This document shows positions 52,218 to 61,280 of a stretch of DNA of 64,000 nucleotides, piece after piece. Position 1 is the stretch's first letter, and each line of letters begins with the position of its first letter. Below the pieces are notes generated by a model. The model ran no database searches. It was not told the DNA's origin and worked only from the letters and a program-made list of their open reading frames with translations. The stretch spans positions 2,356,001-2,420,000 of the forward strand of contig OZ255821.1 of NCBI GenBank assembly GCA_965277435.1, given 5' to 3'. The position numbers and the translations under genes are program-made. The stretch is from Bog-105 sp965277435. Its GTDB lineage: Bacteria > Acidobacteriota > Terriglobia > Bryobacterales > Bryobacteraceae.

Positions 52218-54881
52218 ATGCGCTGGCCCACCAGAGTACAAATCCTGCTTCGCTCTCTTTTCAATCATCGCCGGGTCGAATCGGATCTCGCCGACGAAAT
52301 GCACGACCATCTCCAGCAGGAGATCGACAACAACATCCGTTCCGGCATGTCGCCCGCCGAGGCCGAGAGTGCCGCCCGCCGTCTCACCGGTTCTCTCACC
52401 CTCTACAAGGAAGAATGCCGGGATACGCGCGCCACTGCCCTCCTTGAAAATTTCGGGCGCGATCTACGCTATGCACTCAACATGCTCCGCCACACCCCGC
52501 TCTTCACGGCCGCCGCTGTTCTCACCCTGGCGCTCGGCATCGGCGCAAATACTACTGTCTTTACCTTCGTCGACAACGTCCTGCTGCGTTCTCTCCCCCT
52601 GCCTGACCCGCAGCAACTGGTTTTTCTGAACCGAGGTAACGCGTCCAACGTCTCCTATCCCAACTACGCCACCTTGCGCGACCAAAACCGTGTCTTCTCC
52701 GGGCTAATCGCAGCGCGCGTGAACATTGTCAACCTAAGCCTACGCGCCCGCGAGAACTTCCTGGTCTGGGGCTACGAAGCCACCGGCAACTATTTTGAAA
52801 CCCTCGGCATCGGGCCGCAACTAGGCCGTTTCTTTACGCCCGCCGAAGACGATGTTCCCGGCGCGCATCCTGTGCTCGTCCTCAGCAATCGTTACTGGCA
52901 CAGCCACTTTGCCGCCGATCCGCGCGTCGTTGGACAAACAGTCAAGCTCAACGGCTATCCCTTCACTATCATCGGTGTCGCCCCAGCCACATTTACTGGA
53001 ACAGAGCTTATCCTTTCCTGTGACTTCTGGGTTCCCATGAGCATGGAACTCCAGATCGAGCCGGGCAACGATTGGTACCACTCTCGTTTTGCGCAAAACA
53101 TCTGGGCTATGGGCCGCTTGAAGCCGGGCGTCTCGATCGCCCAGGCCGAAGCGAACCTCGACCAGATTCAGCGGCAGATCGCCCGCACCTTCCCTGACGA
53201 AAACGATCCTAATACCCGCTTCCATTTGTCTCGGCCCGGTCTGATTGGTAACGCCCTACGCAAGCCGATCAGTGGCTTTGCTGGAGTCCTTACCGTCTTA
53301 GCCGCGCTCGTTTTGTTGCTCGCCTGCATTAATCTCGCGGGGATGTTGCTCGCTCGCGCCTCCGACCGTCATCGCGAGATCGCCATCCGGCTCGCCCTCG
53401 GCGCAGGCAAATTTCGTCTGCTGCGGCAGCTTCTAACCGAAAGTATCCTTCTCTCGGTCATCGGCGGCGCGCTCGGTTTTGTTGTCGCTGTCGCGGCCTG
53501 CCGCTTATTTAGTTCCTGGCATCCTGACTTAGGCTTTCCCATGGATGTGGCTCTCCAGCCGGATCTTCCAGTTCTGTGCTTCACCCTCGCCTTGGCTATC
53601 GCGGCCACGCTTATTTTCGGCTTGGCGCCTGCTCTGCAAGCCCTCCAGCCGGACATCATTCCCAGCCTCAAAGATCACCCAGTCTCGGCTCGACTGCGCC
53701 GTTTCACCACGCGCGATCTGCTAGTGATCGGGCAAATCGCCCTCTCGGTCGTTCTCGTGATCTGCTCGGCATTGGTCGTCCGCAGCCTGCAGCACGCGCT
53801 CAGCCTTAACCTCGGTTACAACCCGGATCGCGCCGTCTCTGTCTCATTCGACCAACGATTGAAAGGCTACACGCCGGACGGAAGCCGCCGCTTCTCAGCC
53901 GCGCTGCTGCAAAAAGCATCCGCCATACCGGGATTCGAAGCTGTCGGTCTTACCAGCAACATGCCGCTTCGCGTTGATCACGGGAACAATGGTGTTATTT
54001 CCCGCGTGGATCGCCCAATACCGAAAGTCGCCGACCGGCGCGGCGCGACCATTTATGCAATCTCTCCCGGTTACCTTCGTGCTGCCGGAACGCGCCTTCT
54101 CGCCGGCCGCGACTTCGCCTCGCACGATCGCGCTAATACATCGCCTGTCGCTATCGTGAACCAAGCCCTGGCCAACTTACTGTTCGCCAATGAAGATCCG
54201 CTGGGCAAACATCTGCGCCTCAGCTTGGACCCGGCAGACAAAGGTTTCGAAATCGTCGGCATCGTCGAGACCGGCAAATATGAGTACCTCGGCGAGGACC
54301 CGCACCCCGCCGTCTTCCGCCCCATAGCCCAGGCTGGCATCGACTGGACCACGCTAGTCGCACGTACTTCCCTGCCTGCCTCCGTCGCCATCGACCTCTT
54401 GCGCAAGACCATACTCGATCTCAATCCCGAACTCTCGCTCTCGAACGCCGGCAGCCTCAAAGCTCAACTCGCTCTGCCGCTGTTTCCCGCCCGCGTCGCC
54501 GCTGCCGTGCTCGGACTCTTTGGCGCGCTTGCCATGCTGCTGGCCGCCACCGGGCTATTCGCTTTGATGGCCTATACGGTGTCCCGCCGAAAACGAGAAA
54601 TCGGGATTCGCATGGCCCTCGGCGCGCGCTCCAGCCAGGTCCTCTCCTCCGTTTTCGGACGCACGCTGCTGCTCTGCGCCGCCGGCCTTTCCATGGGCGT
54701 CATCCTGACTCTTCTCGCCGCACGCTTGCTCTCCGTCGTCCTCTACGGCGTTAGCCCCCGCGACCCAGCCACCTACGCGTCGGCCCTTCTCCTGATGATG
54801 CTCGTTGCCTCACTCGCCGCTTGGCATCCGGCCGCCCGAGCTATTCACATCGACCCCGCACACACCCTGCGCGAAGACTAA
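52218..54881 (+). CDS. ADOP-family ABC transporter permease
   Basis: 887 residues, complete. The ADOP N-terminal region (VESDLADEMHDHLQQEIDNN; MSPAEAESAARRLTGSL) is followed by two MacB-periplasmic/FtsX units: a first helix in FTAAAVLTLALGIGANTTVF, the FtsX block around LACINLAGMLLARASDRHRE with IAIRLALGAGKFRLLRQLL, then a second MacB domain and the final FtsX block EIGIRMALGARSSQVLSSVF. It probably exports a peptide or drug or transmits force across the envelope. ADOP proteins usually lack an adjacent ATPase gene, as here. Start ATG 52218. Confidence 0.92.
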   Translation: MRWPTRVQILLRSLFNHRRVESDLADEMHDHLQQEIDNNIRSGMSPAEAESAARRLTGSLTLYKEECRDTRATALLENFGRDLRYALNMLRHTPLFTAAAVLTLALGIGANTTVFTFVDNVLLRSLPLPDPQQLVFLNRGNASNVSYPNYATLRDQNRVFSGLIAARVNIVNLSLRARENFLVWGYEATGNYFETLGIGPQLGRFFTPAEDDVPGAHPVLVLSNRYWHSHFAADPRVVGQTVKLNGYPFTIIGVAPATFTGTELILSCDFWVPMSMELQIEPGNDWYHSRFAQNIWAMGRLKPGVSIAQAEANLDQIQRQIARTFPDENDPNTRFHLSRPGLIGNALRKPISGFAGVLTVLAALVLLLACINLAGMLLARASDRHREIAIRLALGAGKFRLLRQLLTESILLSVIGGALGFVVAVAACRLFSSWHPDLGFPMDVALQPDLPVLCFTLALAIAATLIFGLAPALQALQPDIIPSLKDHPVSARLRRFTTRDLLVIGQIALSVVLVICSALVVRSLQHALSLNLGYNPDRAVSVSFDQRLKGYTPDGSRRFSAALLQKASAIPGFEAVGLTSNMPLRVDHGNNGVISRVDRPIPKVADRRGATIYAISPGYLRAAGTRLLAGRDFASHDRANTSPVAIVNQALANLLFANEDPLGKHLRLSLDPADKGFEIVGIVETGKYEYLGEDPHPAVFRPIAQAGIDWTTLVARTSLPASVAIDLLRKTILDLNPELSLSNAGSLKAQLALPLFPARVAAAVLGLFGALAMLLAATGLFALMAYTVSRRKREIGIRMALGARSSQVLSSVFGRTLLLCAAGLSMGVILTLLAARLLSVVLYGVSPRDPATYASALLLMMLVASLAAWHPAARAIHIDPAHTLRED

Positions 54882-54903
54882 TCTCTGAACCTTATCCACT
54901 GAC

Positions 54904-54940
54904 AAGCGTTTCTGAGCCGCGCGCGTCGTTAGCAAGCGTT
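54904..54940 (-). repeat. inverted copy of the CGCTTGCTGACGCGCGCGGC family
   Basis: On the minus strand it reads AACGCTTGCTAACGACGCGC then GCGGCTCAGAAACGCTT, matching 19111-19170 apart from a 3-base insertion and substitutions. It lies in the short space after the ADOP permease and before the convergent TlpA-like gene. Confidence 0.8.
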
Positions 54941-54984
54941 CCTTTGAATTTTGCGCTGGAGCGGAAGTTGCCATCTGAGTCTGC

Positions 54985-55542
54985 CTACTGCTTCTCGGCC
55001 AGCAGGATGTTGATGTTGGCTTTCACATTCTCCTTATCGATCAGTCCCACATAAGTCGCGGCAACTCGGCCACGAGTGTCGATCAGATAGCTGACTGGCA
55101 GCGCTTGCGTGTCATAGCGTTTCATCGCTTCGTTGTCCCCCATCAGGATGGGATAAGCGATTTGGTGAGAGGCGACGAAAGGCTTCACCTTCGCCCACGC
55201 TTCCGTGGCGTTCTTCAAATCGTCATACGAAATATCCATCGAGACCCCCACCACAGCGACACTCTTCTTCCGGAACGCTTGGTCTATGTCGACCAGCCAC
55301 GGAATCTCCAAGCGGCAGCCACCGCAGTCGGTAGCCCAAAAATTCAATAGAACCACTTTGCCGCGGTAATCTGTCAATTGCTCAGTCTTGCCCGACGCCT
55401 CCGGCAGGCGGAACGGCGGAGCCTCTGTTCTGGCACTGGGGCTCTTCAGTGCTGCCTGTACCGTTGCTCCCGCCACACACGTAGCAAACACCGCACAAGT
55501 CAAAACTGTCAAAATCAGAGTTTTGAATCGAGTGTTCCTCAT
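54985..55542 (-). CDS. TlpA-family thioredoxin-like protein
   Basis: 185 residues from ATG 55542 (MRNTRFKTLILTVLTCAVFA, signal or membrane anchor). Thioredoxin fold: APPFRLPEASGKTEQLTDYR, GKVVLLNFWATDCGGCRLEI with the redox pair C73-G-G-C76, and the cis-proline segment YDTQALPVSYLIDTRGRVAA. It reduces disulfides or supports cytochrome maturation in the periplasm. A GTG at 55557 in the same frame would add only a few residues. It follows coaA by 15 bases. Confidence 0.9.
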   Translation of the reverse strand: MRNTRFKTLILTVLTCAVFATCVAGATVQAALKSPSARTEAPPFRLPEASGKTEQLTDYRGKVVLLNFWATDCGGCRLEIPWLVDIDQAFRKKSVAVVGVSMDISYDDLKNATEAWAKVKPFVASHQIAYPILMGDNEAMKRYDTQALPVSYLIDTRGRVAATYVGLIDKENVKANINILLAEKQ

Positions 55543-55557
55543 GATGTCAGCCGCCAC

Positions 55558-56514
55558 TTACACCCAGCGCAGCCGAATATGCTCGACCCGGTGCTGTTCG
55601 CCTTTTTCTAGAATCAAATGCGCCCGCTCCCGTGTCGGTTGAATGTTCTCCTGCAGGTTTAAAAGGTTGATCTCCCGCCAGATTCGCTGCGCCGTTTCGA
55701 TCGCTTCTGCCTCGCTTAAACTGGCGTAGCGATGGAAGTAAGACGCTTCGTCCCGAAAGACAGTCTCACGCAACCGCAGGAACCGCTGCACGTACCAGCG
55801 CTGGACGGTCTCCTCCTCGGCATCGAGATAGATGGAGAAATCGAAGAAGTCCGAAACGAAAACCAGCGACGAGTTTCTGGGGGTGGCCGGCGATTGCAGC
55901 ACATTCAATCCCTCCAGGATCAGAATGTCGGGCTGCTCCACTTGCTGCACCGCATCGGGCACAATGTTGTAGAGCAGATGCGAGTAAACGGGAGCCGAGA
56001 CGCGTGGAACGCCGGCTTTAATATCGGCTAGAAAACGCAGTAGCTTGCGCTGGTCGTAGCTTTCCGGAAAACCTTTCCGTTGCGTGAGGCCGCGCGCTTC
56101 CAGAATTTCATTGGGATAGAGAAAACCATCCGTTGTCACCAGATCCACTTTGGCGTGATCCGGCCATTGTGCCAGGCAAGCTCGCAGCACGCGTGAGAAA
56201 GTGCTCTTACCGACCGCTACGCTTCCCGCCAGCCCAATTATATAGGTCACTTTCTGCGGCGTAGGCGAACCGAGAAATTGTCGCCGCGCCTGGTATAGGT
56301 GCTGTATGGCGGCAACGTGCAAATTCAGTAGGCGCGAAAGAGGGACAAAGATGTCTTCTACCTCGCGCAGCGAGACCTGCTCGTTGATCCCGCGCAGCGA
56401 TGTAAGATCTTCTTCACTAAGGAGCAGTGGCGTGTTGGCTCGCAGCCCTTTCCAGTGCTCTCGACTAAACGTGGTGTAACGGCTGATGGCAGACGAGGCG
56501 GTGGTGGCGTGCAC
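55558..56514 (-). CDS. coaA: type I pantothenate kinase
   Basis: 318 residues from GTG 56514, matching the family length. It phosphorylates pantothenate with ATP in the first step of coenzyme A synthesis. N-terminal YTTFSREHWKGLRANTPLLL and VSLREVEDIFVPLSRLLNLH are typical; the P-loop is GLAGSVAVGKST (residues about 94-105), followed by VDLVTTDGFLYPNEILEARG and the pantothenate region PESYDQRKLLRFLADIKAGV. A putative PLSRLLN segment aligns with the CoA-inhibition region. Complete and unremarkable. Confidence 0.95.
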   Translation of the reverse strand: MHATTASSAISRYTTFSREHWKGLRANTPLLLSEEDLTSLRGINEQVSLREVEDIFVPLSRLLNLHVAAIQHLYQARRQFLGSPTPQKVTYIIGLAGSVAVGKSTFSRVLRACLAQWPDHAKVDLVTTDGFLYPNEILEARGLTQRKGFPESYDQRKLLRFLADIKAGVPRVSAPVYSHLLYNIVPDAVQQVEQPDILILEGLNVLQSPATPRNSSLVFVSDFFDFSIYLDAEEETVQRWYVQRFLRLRETVFRDEASYFHRYASLSEAEAIETAQRIWREINLLNLQENIQPTRERAHLILEKGEQHRVEHIRLRWV

Positions 56515-56576
56515 ACTATACCCGGTGTATCTCTACAGTTTGACAGTTCCCTAGTCGAAACTATCTGAAACCCAAC

Positions 56577-57269
56577 TCATAGCTGCCGTTTCCGAAAGAA
56601 AATGATGTGTTGCCAGGGTAGGGTATCGACCACTTTCTCGAACGTATAACCTTCCGGAGCGACTTCCGCCTTCACCTCCGGCACGCTCATTTTGTGCTCG
56701 GGACGGATTGGCACGGAGGCGTCTTCTTTTCGGAACTCGAGCAATACCAGCTGACCGTCGGGCTTCAGCGCATCGCGTATGCGGTCGAGCATGCGTTGTG
56801 GTCGCGAAAATTCGTGGTACACGTCGACGAGCAACACCAGATCGAGACTCTGCTGAGATAGTTTCGGATCCGATTCGGTGCCGAGAACCGCAATTACGTT
56901 CTTCAGCCCCTTGGCTTTGGCATTCGCTTTGAGCCGTTCCAGCATTTCGGGTTGAATATCGTTGGCGTAGACTACGCCGCCAGGAAGAACCGCCTTGGCG
57001 AGCCGGACCGTGTAGAAGCCGGTACCTGCACCGATATCGGCCACCATCATGCCCGGTTTAAGATTTAGTTGAGCAATGGCTTCATCGGGCTTTTCCTCAC
57101 GCACTCGCTCCTCACGGTCCAGCCAGTCGGCGCCGCTGACGCTCATGACAGGCGCTATCACGCGACCGGTTACCGGATGTACCGATTGCCCAAAACCGAG
57201 GTGGGGCAGTACGCTTCCCACCAGCAGGAAGGCGCCGAAACTGAACCGCTTCCTCGAACGCTTATGCAT
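56577..57269 (-). CDS. class I SAM-dependent methyltransferase with signal-like N-terminus
   Basis: 230 residues. The SAM-binding motif I is KPGMMVADIGAGTGFYTVRL, motif II GVVYANDIQPEMLERLKANA, then LDLVLLVDVYHEFSRPQRML. The first 28 residues (RFSFGAFLLVGSVLPHLGFG plus Q) look like a signal peptide, odd for an enzyme that needs cytoplasmic SAM; similar predicted-secreted methyltransferases are common in this phylum. Substrate unknown. Its ATG overlaps the ATG of the divergent gene within ATGCAT (57264-57269). Confidence 0.85.
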   Translation of the reverse strand: MHKRSRKRFSFGAFLLVGSVLPHLGFGQSVHPVTGRVIAPVMSVSGADWLDREERVREEKPDEAIAQLNLKPGMMVADIGAGTGFYTVRLAKAVLPGGVVYANDIQPEMLERLKANAKAKGLKNVIAVLGTESDPKLSQQSLDLVLLVDVYHEFSRPQRMLDRIRDALKPDGQLVLLEFRKEDASVPIRPEHKMSVPEVKAEVAPEGYTFEKVVDTLPWQHIIFFRKRQL

Positions 57270-58178
57270 TGCTCAGTAACTTACGGTAACAGTTTTTGCG
57301 ATGCGCGCTCGCGAGTTGCAGTTGCGTGGTCGGCTCTGTATTTGTCTCTGATACTACTTCCATCCTCCACTTGTTTTGCGGCCGATTCGTCGCTGGCGGT
57401 AATCAAGGCCGGCATTTCCACCGCGGAAGATGGAGCGTTTGACTCCACGGCTACGCGCTTCCTGCCGGGCGACCCCTTGTTCTTCACGTTCGAAATCGCC
57501 GGCTTCCAAATCCGCACCGCGAAGGGCACAGAAACGAAGAGCATCGGGCTTAGTTACGAGATCACTCCGCAAGATGCACAGGGTCGTCCTCTGGCCCCGT
57601 CCGCATCCGGTGAGATCCAGACTGAATTGGCGGCGGAGGACAAAAACTGGGTCCCAAAACGGCGCGCGTCTTTCTCGATTCCGTCATTCGTAGCGGCAGG
57701 CGAATTTCACATTCATGTCAGCGTGAAAGATCTTTTCGCCGGTACGCAAACTTCGGCGGATCTGCCGTTTTCTATCGGCGGTATTGAAGTGACGCCCACT
57801 GCGGAAGTGGCAGTCGAGCAGTTCGCGTTCTTGCGCAAGGAGGATGATGCCGATGCCCTGAGCGTGCCCGCGTATCGCGCTGGCGACACGGTGTACGCCC
57901 GGTTCAACATCACAGGATTCCAGAGCAAACCTGATAACAGCCATCATCTGGCATACAGCGTGGTGGTTTTGTTTCCCAACGGAAAACCTTACATCCAGGA
58001 AACGAACGCCGCCCATTTAGATGCCACGAGCTTCTATCCTGCGCAATTCGTGCCCGCAAACATTGAATTGAACATTGGCAAAGACGCACCGCATGGCGCC
58101 TACATCGTCTTGTTGACCGTTCACGACCTGGTGGCCAACCGGCAATCGCAATCCAAACAGATCTTCACCATCGAGTAA
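57264..58178 (+). CDS. exported protein with two Ig-like halves, unknown
   Basis: 304 residues. Start ATG 57264 gives a long N-region before the hydrophobic stretch VAVAWSALYLSLILLPSSTC and FAAD, so a later non-standard start is possible. The mature part consists of two similar beta-rich halves, each with a FLPGDPLFFTFEIAGFQ or YRAGDTVYARFNITGFQS segment and an SVKDLFAGTQTSADLPF or TVHDLVANRQSQSKQIF end, suggesting an internal duplication of an Ig-like domain. Function unknown. Divergent from the methyltransferase gene. Confidence 0.65.
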   Translation: MHCSVTYGNSFCDARSRVAVAWSALYLSLILLPSSTCFAADSSLAVIKAGISTAEDGAFDSTATRFLPGDPLFFTFEIAGFQIRTAKGTETKSIGLSYEITPQDAQGRPLAPSASGEIQTELAAEDKNWVPKRRASFSIPSFVAAGEFHIHVSVKDLFAGTQTSADLPFSIGGIEVTPTAEVAVEQFAFLRKEDDADALSVPAYRAGDTVYARFNITGFQSKPDNSHHLAYSVVVLFPNGKPYIQETNAAHLDATSFYPAQFVPANIELNIGKDAPHGAYIVLLTVHDLVANRQSQSKQIFTIE

Positions 58179-58180
58179 TC

Positions 58181-59362
58181 TCAGCCGGCCGCGGCACTCA
58201 CAAAATCGCGAGCCCTTCGAATTCCTTCCCGGAATATCGCCGGCTCGGTGATCAGGCTGGCCACCGCGTACGCTTCCGATGGCATATCGAAAAAGTATCC
58301 GGGCTGCAGGAGCACATCCTGTTCGCTTAGCAGAGCGAGCAGCCACTGCTCTTCGCCGCGCGTTCGTGGGAATTGCAGGATCACCGACCAGCCGCCTTCC
58401 ACATGCAGAATATGCAGCGGGCTTCCCGCCAGCGCTTCCTTTGCAAACTGTAAATTGTTTCTCGCGCTGGTGAAGAGCTGGTTCCGAATATCCGTCCCCA
58501 GGCCGAACAACTGGCGCGCGCACAATTGAACAGGCGTGTTCACCGACAAATACGTGTCGAGCAAAATCTCCAACCGTTCGCAGGCATCCTGCCGTTCAGA
58601 GATGGGGCCATTCACGACGATCCAGGCCAGTTTCATTTGCGGCATTCCCGCCGCTTTCGAGAGACCATTCAGCGAGAAGCTGAGCGCGCGATGATCGTTG
58701 ATGAGCGTTCGGCTGCGTGTGGAATCGCCAGCAAATTCGTAGTTCAAAAAAACTTCGTCGGCGATCAAGGGAATACCGGTTTCGCTCGATAGTGCGACCA
58801 GGCTCTCATGCTCCGCTTTTTTCAAAAACGAACCCGTTGGATTATTCGGGTTCACAATTACAACAGCGCGCGTGCGTGGGGTCAGTTGTTCCCGCAGATG
58901 CGCTAAATCGAGAAACCAGCTCCCGTCATAGCGAAGCTGGTAAGGCACGGTGCGCACATTTTCGAACCCGGCCAGGTACTCGAAAAGCGGATAGGAAGGA
59001 ACCGGGACCAGGACATCGTCGCCGGGATCGCAGAGAAGTTTGAAAAGAAGACTGTACGCCTCGCTAGTGCTGGCGGTGAGCGCGATGCTGGAGGTCTCAA
59101 CCGCGATCCCTTGCTCCCGGTAAAATTCCTGAACGGCCTGCCTGGCGTCCAGTAAACCAAACGGATCCGGCCGGTACCGGGCATCGCTGATCCGCCCGAA
59201 AATTTCGCCGAATGCTCGTTGGGGATATTCAGGGAGCACGGTGGGATTGGATCCAGTAAGGTCCAGGATCGGAGCAGCCAGCCTTCTCCGCTCGACCAGT
59301 AAACGGCTCAAAGCATTCTGCGAAAACGAGCGAGACGATAGTCTGTGCGAGTAGCGGGGCAA
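58181..59362 (-). CDS. PLP-dependent class I/II aminotransferase
   Basis: About 393 residues if TTG 59362 is the start; the frame stays open further upstream but without homology. Fold type I motifs: TASTSEAYSLLFKLLCDPGD, VPVPSYPLFEYLAGFENVRT, VVIVNPNNPTGSFLKKAEHE, LIADEVFLNYEF with the PLP-binding Asp, and the Schiff-base lysine in FSLNGLSKAAGMPQMKLAWI. It transfers amino groups between an amino acid and a keto acid; specificity (aspartate/alanine type) cannot be fixed. Divergent from recA with about 90 bases between. Confidence 0.88.
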   Translation of the reverse strand: MPRYSHRLSSRSFSQNALSRLLVERRRLAAPILDLTGSNPTVLPEYPQRAFGEIFGRISDARYRPDPFGLLDARQAVQEFYREQGIAVETSSIALTASTSEAYSLLFKLLCDPGDDVLVPVPSYPLFEYLAGFENVRTVPYQLRYDGSWFLDLAHLREQLTPRTRAVVIVNPNNPTGSFLKKAEHESLVALSSETGIPLIADEVFLNYEFAGDSTRSRTLINDHRALSFSLNGLSKAAGMPQMKLAWIVVNGPISERQDACERLEILLDTYLSVNTPVQLCARQLFGLGTDIRNQLFTSARNNLQFAKEALAGSPLHILHVEGGWSVILQFPRTRGEEQWLLALLSEQDVLLQPGYFFDMPSEAYAVASLITEPAIFREGIRRARDFVSAAAG

Positions 59363-59430
59363 TTCGTTACTTGAACGCGGAGATGGCGGGCTTCCGCCCC
59401 AAAACACTTCCTTCGCCTTTTGTTTCACGT

Positions 59431-59436
59431 TATACT
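59431..59436 (+). promoter_or_regulatory. possible -10 element of recA
   Basis: TATACT, 13 bases before the recA ATG; TTCCTT lies about 18 bases upstream as a weak -35. Too close to the start for a long leader, so it would give a short 5' end. No LexA-like palindrome was recognised. Confidence 0.25.
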
Positions 59437-59449
59437 CAGAAGGAATCCC

Positions 59450-60544
59450 ATGGACGAAAAAGAACGTGCCCGTACCCTCAGTCTCACACTGGGACAAATC
59501 GAAAAGCAGTTCGGCAAAGGCTCTATCTTGCGCCTGGGCGCAAAAGAAGCTATCGTGCCAGTCTCCGCCATCTCGTCGGGATCGATTTCGGTAGATTACG
59601 CGCTGGGCGTAGGCGGCCTACCGCGCGGCCGTATCTGCGAGATCTTCGGCCCTGAGTCTTCCGGCAAAACCACCATCGCCCTGCAGGTGATCGCCGAATC
59701 GCAAAAGCTCGGCGGCATGGCTGCCTTCATCGACGTCGAGCACGCGCTCGATCCCATTTACGCCAAGCAGCTCGGAGTAGACGTCGATAATCTGCTGGTC
59801 TCGCAACCTGACTACGCTGAACAGGCCCTCGAAATCACCAATGCTCTGATTACTTCCGGCTCGATCGACGTGCTGGTGGTCGATTCAGTCGCCGCGCTCG
59901 TCCCCAAATCGGAGCTCGATGGCGAAATGGGCGACTCGCACATGGGCGTCCAGGCCCGTCTGATGTCGCAAGCCATGCGCAAGCTCACCGGCACGGTTTC
60001 TAAATCCAACACCTGCCTGATCTTCATCAACCAGATTCGCGAAAAAATCGGCGTCATGTTCGGCAATCCCGAGACGACGACGGGCGGCCGCGCTTTGAAA
60101 TTTTACTCCTCGGTCCGCCTCGACATCCGCCGCATTGCCGCCATCAAGGACGGCGATGTGGTCACCGGCAACCGGACAAAAATCAAAGTCGTGAAGAATA
60201 AAGTAGCGCCGCCCTTCCGCGAAGCCGAGTTCGACATCATCTATGGCGAAGGCGTCTCGCGCGAAGGCGATCTGCTCGATTTGGGCGCGGCGAATAACGT
60301 GGTCGAAAAAAGCGGATCCTGGTTCAGCTACAAAGGCGAGCGCATCGGGCAGGGCCGCGAAAACGCCCGCCAGTTCCTCAAAGACAACCCCGACATTCGC
60401 ACCCGCATCGATACCGAACTTCGCAAAACGCTGGGGCTTATCAAAACGCCCGATGCACCCACCGATGCGGTAGCGCCAGTTGCTCCGACCCCCATCGATA
60501 CCGCCAAACCTGCCGCTGCCGCCGCCTCTCGCGGGCGAAATTAG
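59450..60544 (+). CDS. recA: recombinase RecA
   Basis: 364 residues from ATG 59450 (MDEKERARTLSLTLGQIEKQ), with AGGA upstream. It forms filaments on single-stranded DNA, performs strand exchange and triggers LexA cleavage. Walker A GPESSGKTTIALQ at about residue 66, YAKQLGVDVDNLLVSQPDYA, Walker B-like LVVDSVAALVPKSEL, loop L1 QARLMSQAMRKLTGTVSKSN, and loop L2 GNPETTTGGRALKFYSSVRL. The C-terminus is Pro/Ala-rich. It ends in TAG, showing TAG is an ordinary stop in this genome. Confidence 0.97.
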   Translation: MDEKERARTLSLTLGQIEKQFGKGSILRLGAKEAIVPVSAISSGSISVDYALGVGGLPRGRICEIFGPESSGKTTIALQVIAESQKLGGMAAFIDVEHALDPIYAKQLGVDVDNLLVSQPDYAEQALEITNALITSGSIDVLVVDSVAALVPKSELDGEMGDSHMGVQARLMSQAMRKLTGTVSKSNTCLIFINQIREKIGVMFGNPETTTGGRALKFYSSVRLDIRRIAAIKDGDVVTGNRTKIKVVKNKVAPPFREAEFDIIYGEGVSREGDLLDLGAANNVVEKSGSWFSYKGERIGQGRENARQFLKDNPDIRTRIDTELRKTLGLIKTPDAPTDAVAPVAPTPIDTAKPAAAAASRGRN

Positions 60545-60550
60545 CAGTTT

Positions 60551-60574
60551 TCGTAGGGTAGGTTTTAGCCTACC
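60551..60574 (+). repeat. dispersed palindrome TCGTAGGGTAGGTTTTAGCC family, copy 2
   Basis: TCGTAGGGTAGGTTTTAGCC then TACC, near-identical to the minus-strand copy at 39034-39057. The core GTAGGTTTTAGCCTAC can form a short hairpin, seven bases after the recA stop. Confidence 0.75.
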
Positions 60575-60697
60575 AGCCTTCTGAGATGTTCGCTGCCAAA
60601 GCCCAGCCAGCAGCGGCGGCAGCGAAAATTCTCTATTTTTTGCTAGTCTGGAAGTTACGGATAGATTTCTCTATCCGTTTCCCTACGTACTTACCTT

Positions 60698-61252
60698 ATG
60701 GAATCCGAATTGAAGACCCATGCCGCCGCTGTCTCCGATGAAGCGCAGGACCAGCCTGCCGCGGCGGAAGTCGTTACCGAACCAGCTACGTCAGTAAACG
60801 AAATCGCCGCCGACCGTGACCGCATCCTTAGAGAAAAGAACGAGTTACAGGATCTCATGCAACGCCGCCAGGCGGAATTCGACAACTTCCGCCGCCGCAA
60901 CGAGCGCGAACGGAGTGAGCTCATCGAATACGCTTCCATGGACACGGTAAAAGCGCTCCTGCCCGTTCTCGACGACTTTGAGCGTGCATTCAAAGCCGAG
61001 AGCGCCGACAAAGAATACGCCCGGGGCCTGGAGCTGATCTACCAGCGCTTCGGTGAAGCGCTCCGTAAGCTGGGTCTCGAACCGATCTCGTCGGAAGTGG
61101 CGATTTTTAACCCCCACATCCACCACGCCGTCGAAATGATTGATACAAAAGACCACCCCGATCAAACTATTCTGGAAGAGTATCAGCGCGGCTACTATTT
61201 CAAAGGAAGGCTGCTCCGTCCTGCCATGGTGAAAGTAGCGGTAAACAGCTGA
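60698..61252 (+). CDS. grpE: nucleotide exchange factor GrpE
   Basis: 184 residues. Releases ADP from DnaK in the Hsp70 cycle. An acidic, low-complexity N-terminus, then the long coiled coil (LREKNELQDLMQRRQAEFDN, FRRRNERERSELIEYASMDT) and the C-terminal beta domain (LGLEPISSEVAIFNPHIHHA, VEMIDTKDHPDQTILEEYQR, GYYFKGRLLRPAMVKVA). Followed 28 bases later by dnaJ; dnaK is not between them as it often is. Confidence 0.95.
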   Translation: MESELKTHAAAVSDEAQDQPAAAEVVTEPATSVNEIAADRDRILREKNELQDLMQRRQAEFDNFRRRNERERSELIEYASMDTVKALLPVLDDFERAFKAESADKEYARGLELIYQRFGEALRKLGLEPISSEVAIFNPHIHHAVEMIDTKDHPDQTILEEYQRGYYFKGRLLRPAMVKVAVNS

Positions 61253-61280
61253 TTCCGAACCTGCCCCGAGTGAGTGCTAC

